This document shows, piece by piece, positions 61,946 to 64,000 of a stretch of 64,000 bases of DNA. Within the stretch, counting starts at the first letter, position 1. Each line of letters begins with the position of its first letter. The position numbers and the translations under genes were made by a program. The notes beneath the pieces are model-generated. The model was not told the origin of the DNA, made no database searches, and saw only the letters and a list, made by a program, of their open reading frames with translations. Source of the DNA: Candidatus Heimdallarchaeum endolithica (GTDB lineage Archaea; Asgardarchaeota; Heimdallarchaeia; Heimdallarchaeales; Heimdallarchaeaceae); the NCBI GenBank assembly GCA_021513715.1, contig CP084167.1, positions 1,814,571-1,878,570 of the forward strand, read 5' to 3'.

Positions 61946-62943
61946 CATGTCCAAAAATTAATTTTTATTAATGTGGGGGTTTATGTCGGAAGTATGAATT
62001 TCTTTCAGATCATAGACCCCCACAAAGCAAGAGAATTCATAATCATTAATGAACCTTTCCTTAAGAAACTGGTGAAAGAGGAACCGAGAGAAAGCAAGAG
62101 AGGGAGAAAGAGAATAGCAGAAAGATGGGTGATACTGGCTTTAGCAATCATTGCTAGAATAGAAGGGATAGCTTGGAGGAAGTTAGAGGAAAAGTTGTCT
62201 TTATGCGATTTTTTGATAGAAGAGGGGTGGATGAAGAAGATTCCTTCTAAATCTACTTTTCATGCAGTGTGGAGAGCGACAGAAAGTAAAATCTTAGAGC
62301 AGTGGATAATAGATTTAGGTAGGGAAATAGTGAGGAAAAAAGGCTTGAAAGCTATGGCAGTGGATAGTTCAGGGTTTAAAATCCGTCAAGCTTCTGTTTG
62401 GCGTTTTCTCAAATGGTCAAGAGGGACACTAAAGAAAACCTCTAAACTTTTCTGGAAGATACACCTTATAGTTGGTTTACCCTCTCGAGCTATAGTCTCT
62501 CTCGCTCATTCTGCTAGTAACACTCACGATAGTAAAGTCTTCGGTTTACTCTGGCAGAAACTTCCTTCTGCACTCTTGAGACCTTTCTTGCGATTTTATG
62601 GAGACTGTGCCTACTGGACAGAAAATATCGTTGGACTTCTTAGCCAACATTCCTTTTTCCCTGTTATTCCCCCAAAAAGTAATGCTCGTTATCCCTCTCC
62701 TCCTCCCCTCGGACCAATAGTTCAAGCTCATCGTCTCTACCCTGGTCTGTATCGTCGTAATCATCATCCCGAGTATCGTAGTAGTATTGAACACGTCTTT
62801 GGTCTCCTTAAACTCTCTCTTCCCCCAATCCTTGATCGTTTACCCTCCACCATTCTCTCTACCTTGTACAGTTCTCTTCTCTGTTACAACTACCTTTTAC
62901 TCCTTCGGACCGTTTAGTTGGTGAAAAAGAATTTTTGGACATG
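61946..62943 (+). mobile_element. IS5-like insertion sequence with palindromic CATG ends
   Basis: Inverted repeats are perfect over GCATGTCCAAAAATT (61945-61959) and AATTTTTGGACATGC (62930-62944). If the 4-bp palindrome CATG is the target duplication, the terminal repeats proper are TCCAAAAATT/AATTTTTGGA. It encloses one transposase gene. It inserted directly behind the E2 gene. Confidence 0.85.
61994..62917 (+). CDS. IS5/IS4-type DDE transposase
   Basis: 307 residues from ATG 61994 (MNFFQIIDP). DDE-like residues: D in MAVDSSGFK, D in FYGDCAYW and E in SSIEHVFGLLK. N-terminal helical DNA-binding region (KRGRKRIAERWVILALAIIA). Intact and full length, so possibly still mobile. The frame stays open upstream to 61892 but through the terminal repeat, so the earlier start is unlikely. 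Confidence 0.85.
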   Translation: MNFFQIIDPHKAREFIIINEPFLKKLVKEEPRESKRGRKRIAERWVILALAIIARIEGIAWRKLEEKLSLCDFLIEEGWMKKIPSKSTFHAVWRATESKILEQWIIDLGREIVRKKGLKAMAVDSSGFKIRQASVWRFLKWSRGTLKKTSKLFWKIHLIVGLPSRAIVSLAHSASNTHDSKVFGLLWQKLPSALLRPFLRFYGDCAYWTENIVGLLSQHSFFPVIPPKSNARYPSPPPLGPIVQAHRLYPGLYRRNHHPEYRSSIEHVFGLLKLSLPPILDRLPSTILSTLYSSLLCYNYLLLLRTV

Positions 62944-63090
62944 CTTTATTTCATTAAATAGTAGTTGTAATACGTGCATGTTGTTTCTAATGTTACTTAT
63001 TTTAAATTGTATTAAATGCTAAGGTGAAATGAACAACTGTGTTCATAGTATAATACATTACAATAATAGACATATTTAGGAAGTGAAAAA

Positions 63091-63699
63091 TTGAGCCTTG
63101 ATCAAGTAAAAGGAGTAATCGAGATTGCAGGAGTAAAGTTTAGTGCATCTCAATTAATCAAAAGTTTAATAGATCAAGGTTTTTCAGTTTCATTTAATAA
63201 TGGAAATTTACGCGTAGGACAAAGATTTTTGAAACCAGAACCTTTTATTGATAAAGAATATAAAACTTGTCCAATTATTGATGTATGTAAAAAATATGAC
63301 GAAATTATCAAGGATGCCAAAAGAAAAATCCAATTTCCCCAATATATCAACAATAAGGAATTAATTGAAAAATCTGCATGCCGGCCTAAAAACTATGAAC
63401 AAGGTACAACAATAAAAGATGAAATCTACGAAGATAATATTAATATTGACGATGAAATTTTTGATTATCCCCCTCTAAAAAAATCGCCTCTTGGCTTTTC
63501 AGACAAAAAGCAGAAAACACCTTCTCTAGCTTATGAGCAAGGAAATACATTTACTGAACCAAAGGAAATGATTGGAATAGGGACTTTGACTTTTGGACGC
63601 CCTATATCATCAAACAGAACAACTTGCTCTAAATGTGGAGCGATTGTGAACGAAGGTTGGCAATATTGTGGAAAATGTGGGAGTTATATAGAAAGATAA
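63091..63699 (+). CDS. Protein with C-terminal zinc ribbon
   Basis: 202 residues, TTG start (MSLDQVKGVIEIAGVKFSASQLIKSLIDQG). N-terminal helix-strand unit, Cys pair CPIIDVC, long acidic low-complexity middle, and C-terminal CSKCGAIVNEGWQYCGKCG ribbon. Unknown family. It sits between the IS5-like element and radA, so its original neighbour may have been the E2 gene. Confidence 0.55.
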   Translation: MSLDQVKGVIEIAGVKFSASQLIKSLIDQGFSVSFNNGNLRVGQRFLKPEPFIDKEYKTCPIIDVCKKYDEIIKDAKRKIQFPQYINNKELIEKSACRPKNYEQGTTIKDEIYEDNINIDDEIFDYPPLKKSPLGFSDKKQKTPSLAYEQGNTFTEPKEMIGIGTLTFGRPISSNRTTCSKCGAIVNEGWQYCGKCGSYIER

Positions 63700-63709
63700 C
63701 TTATCTTAA

Positions 63710-64000
63710 CTACTCTGCATCCACACACCCTTCAGGAGTAATTGCAAAAATAGCCTCTGATTCAGGTAAAACAGGAGAGTCATAAACTCGAATGATTCTT
63801 TTTTCACCTTTGCTTTTTCTTAGATAAAACCTTGTTGTAGCCCAGTGACCCATTATATTTCCCCCAATTGCTTGAGTTGGATCACCAAAAAAAGCCCCAG
63901 GATTTGATTGTACTTGATTTGTTATAACCACTGCAACATTATATGTATCTGCTATTCTACCTAGAATGCCTAAGTGGTAGTTCATAGTTTGTTGTCTTTC
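63710..64000 (-). CDS. radA: RadA recombinase, 3' part (truncated by window edge)
   Basis: Ninety-six C-terminal residues, reading [18 protein letters not shown] from the edge. [53 protein letters not shown] corresponds to the L2/C-terminal ATPase core of archaeal RadA. The gene continues beyond 64000. Homologous recombination. Confidence 0.93.
   Translation of the reverse strand, partial: ERQQTMNYHLGILGRIADTYNVAVVITNQVQSNPGAFFGDPTQAIGGNIMGHWATTRFYLRKSKGEKRIIRVYDSPVLPESEAIFAITPEGCVDAE

Noticed and set aside
61892..61993. Extended N-terminus of the IS5-like transposase overlapping E2
   Set aside because: The extension runs through the terminal inverted repeat and encodes no family sequence; ATG 61994 is the sensible start.

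Overview
This window is an A+T-rich archaeal chromosome segment, most probably from an Asgard archaeon. The information-processing genes are archaeal: S3Ae, S6e, S15/S13e, S24e, S27ae, L15e, aIF2gamma, TFB, RpoE1/Spt4, RNase P proteins Rnp2/Rnp3, Pcc1, ABCE1 and RadA. They sit beside eukaryote-signature proteins: a ubiquitin E2 with its catalytic Cys (61432-61902), a UEV-plus-coiled-coil protein resembling ESCRT-I Vps23 (4848-5513), two Rab/Ras-like GTPases (35255-35818, 44516-45073), a Roadblock/LC7 protein (38341-38868), a gelsolin-like domain (53331-53990) and a WD40 protein (14256-15833). The assignment is an inference from gene content; class (perhaps Heimdallarchaeia) cannot be fixed from sequence reading alone.

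Layout. 1-5.5 kb: TnpB remnant, M28-type peptidase, Pro-rich coiled-coil protein, GlcNAc-1-P transferase for N-glycan lipid carrier, UEV protein. 5.7-13 kb: ABCE1, TrmO, L15e, exosome-associated RNA-binding protein, IleRS. The ileS gene shows an abrupt intragenic switch in Arg codons and has a stem-loop in its leader. 13-23 kb: winged-helix protein plus small membrane protein, a box C/D sRNA, WD40 protein, then a conserved archaeal block: RdgB, S15, a catalytically dead RecJ/Cdc45-like protein, Pcc1, S3Ae, S6e, dCMP deaminase, Rnp2, Rnp3. 23-26 kb: an IS481 element with a 15-bp target duplication, a wrecked amidohydrolase pseudogene and a structured ncRNA candidate. 26-33 kb: Trm5-like enzyme, thiolase/DUF35, PIN/aIF2gamma, YchF-like GTPase.

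33-39 kb is a signalling-like region: a TrmB-HTH/coiled-coil protein, a Rab-like GTPase, and a three-gene operon of Roadblock protein, Walker-less KaiC-like protein and coiled-coil winged-helix protein. 39-47 kb: TPI, the RpoE1-Spt4-DPCK-S24e-S27ae operon (S27ae is a 55-aa gene easily missed), membrane proteins, a second GTPase, 3-hydroxyacyl-CoA dehydrogenase and TFB. 47-53 kb: sugar nucleotidyltransferase, B12/radical SAM protein, a small ncRNA candidate, and the S13-S4-S11 operon behind tandem leader hairpins. 53-60 kb (minus strand): gelsolin-like protein and a preQ0/archaeosine precursor cluster (QueC, RsmB-like, unknown, QueD, DUF366, MptA, QueE). 60-64 kb: coiled-coil protein, 49-aa protein, E2, an IS5-like element, a zinc-ribbon protein and the 3' end of radA.

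Most notable: the separated E2 and UEV genes, the Roadblock/pseudo-KaiC operon, the seven-residue C-terminal tail shared by two unlinked proteins, the ileS codon mosaic, and a C/D sRNA whose D' guide is predicted to target the 23S rRNA P-loop (E. coli G2251).
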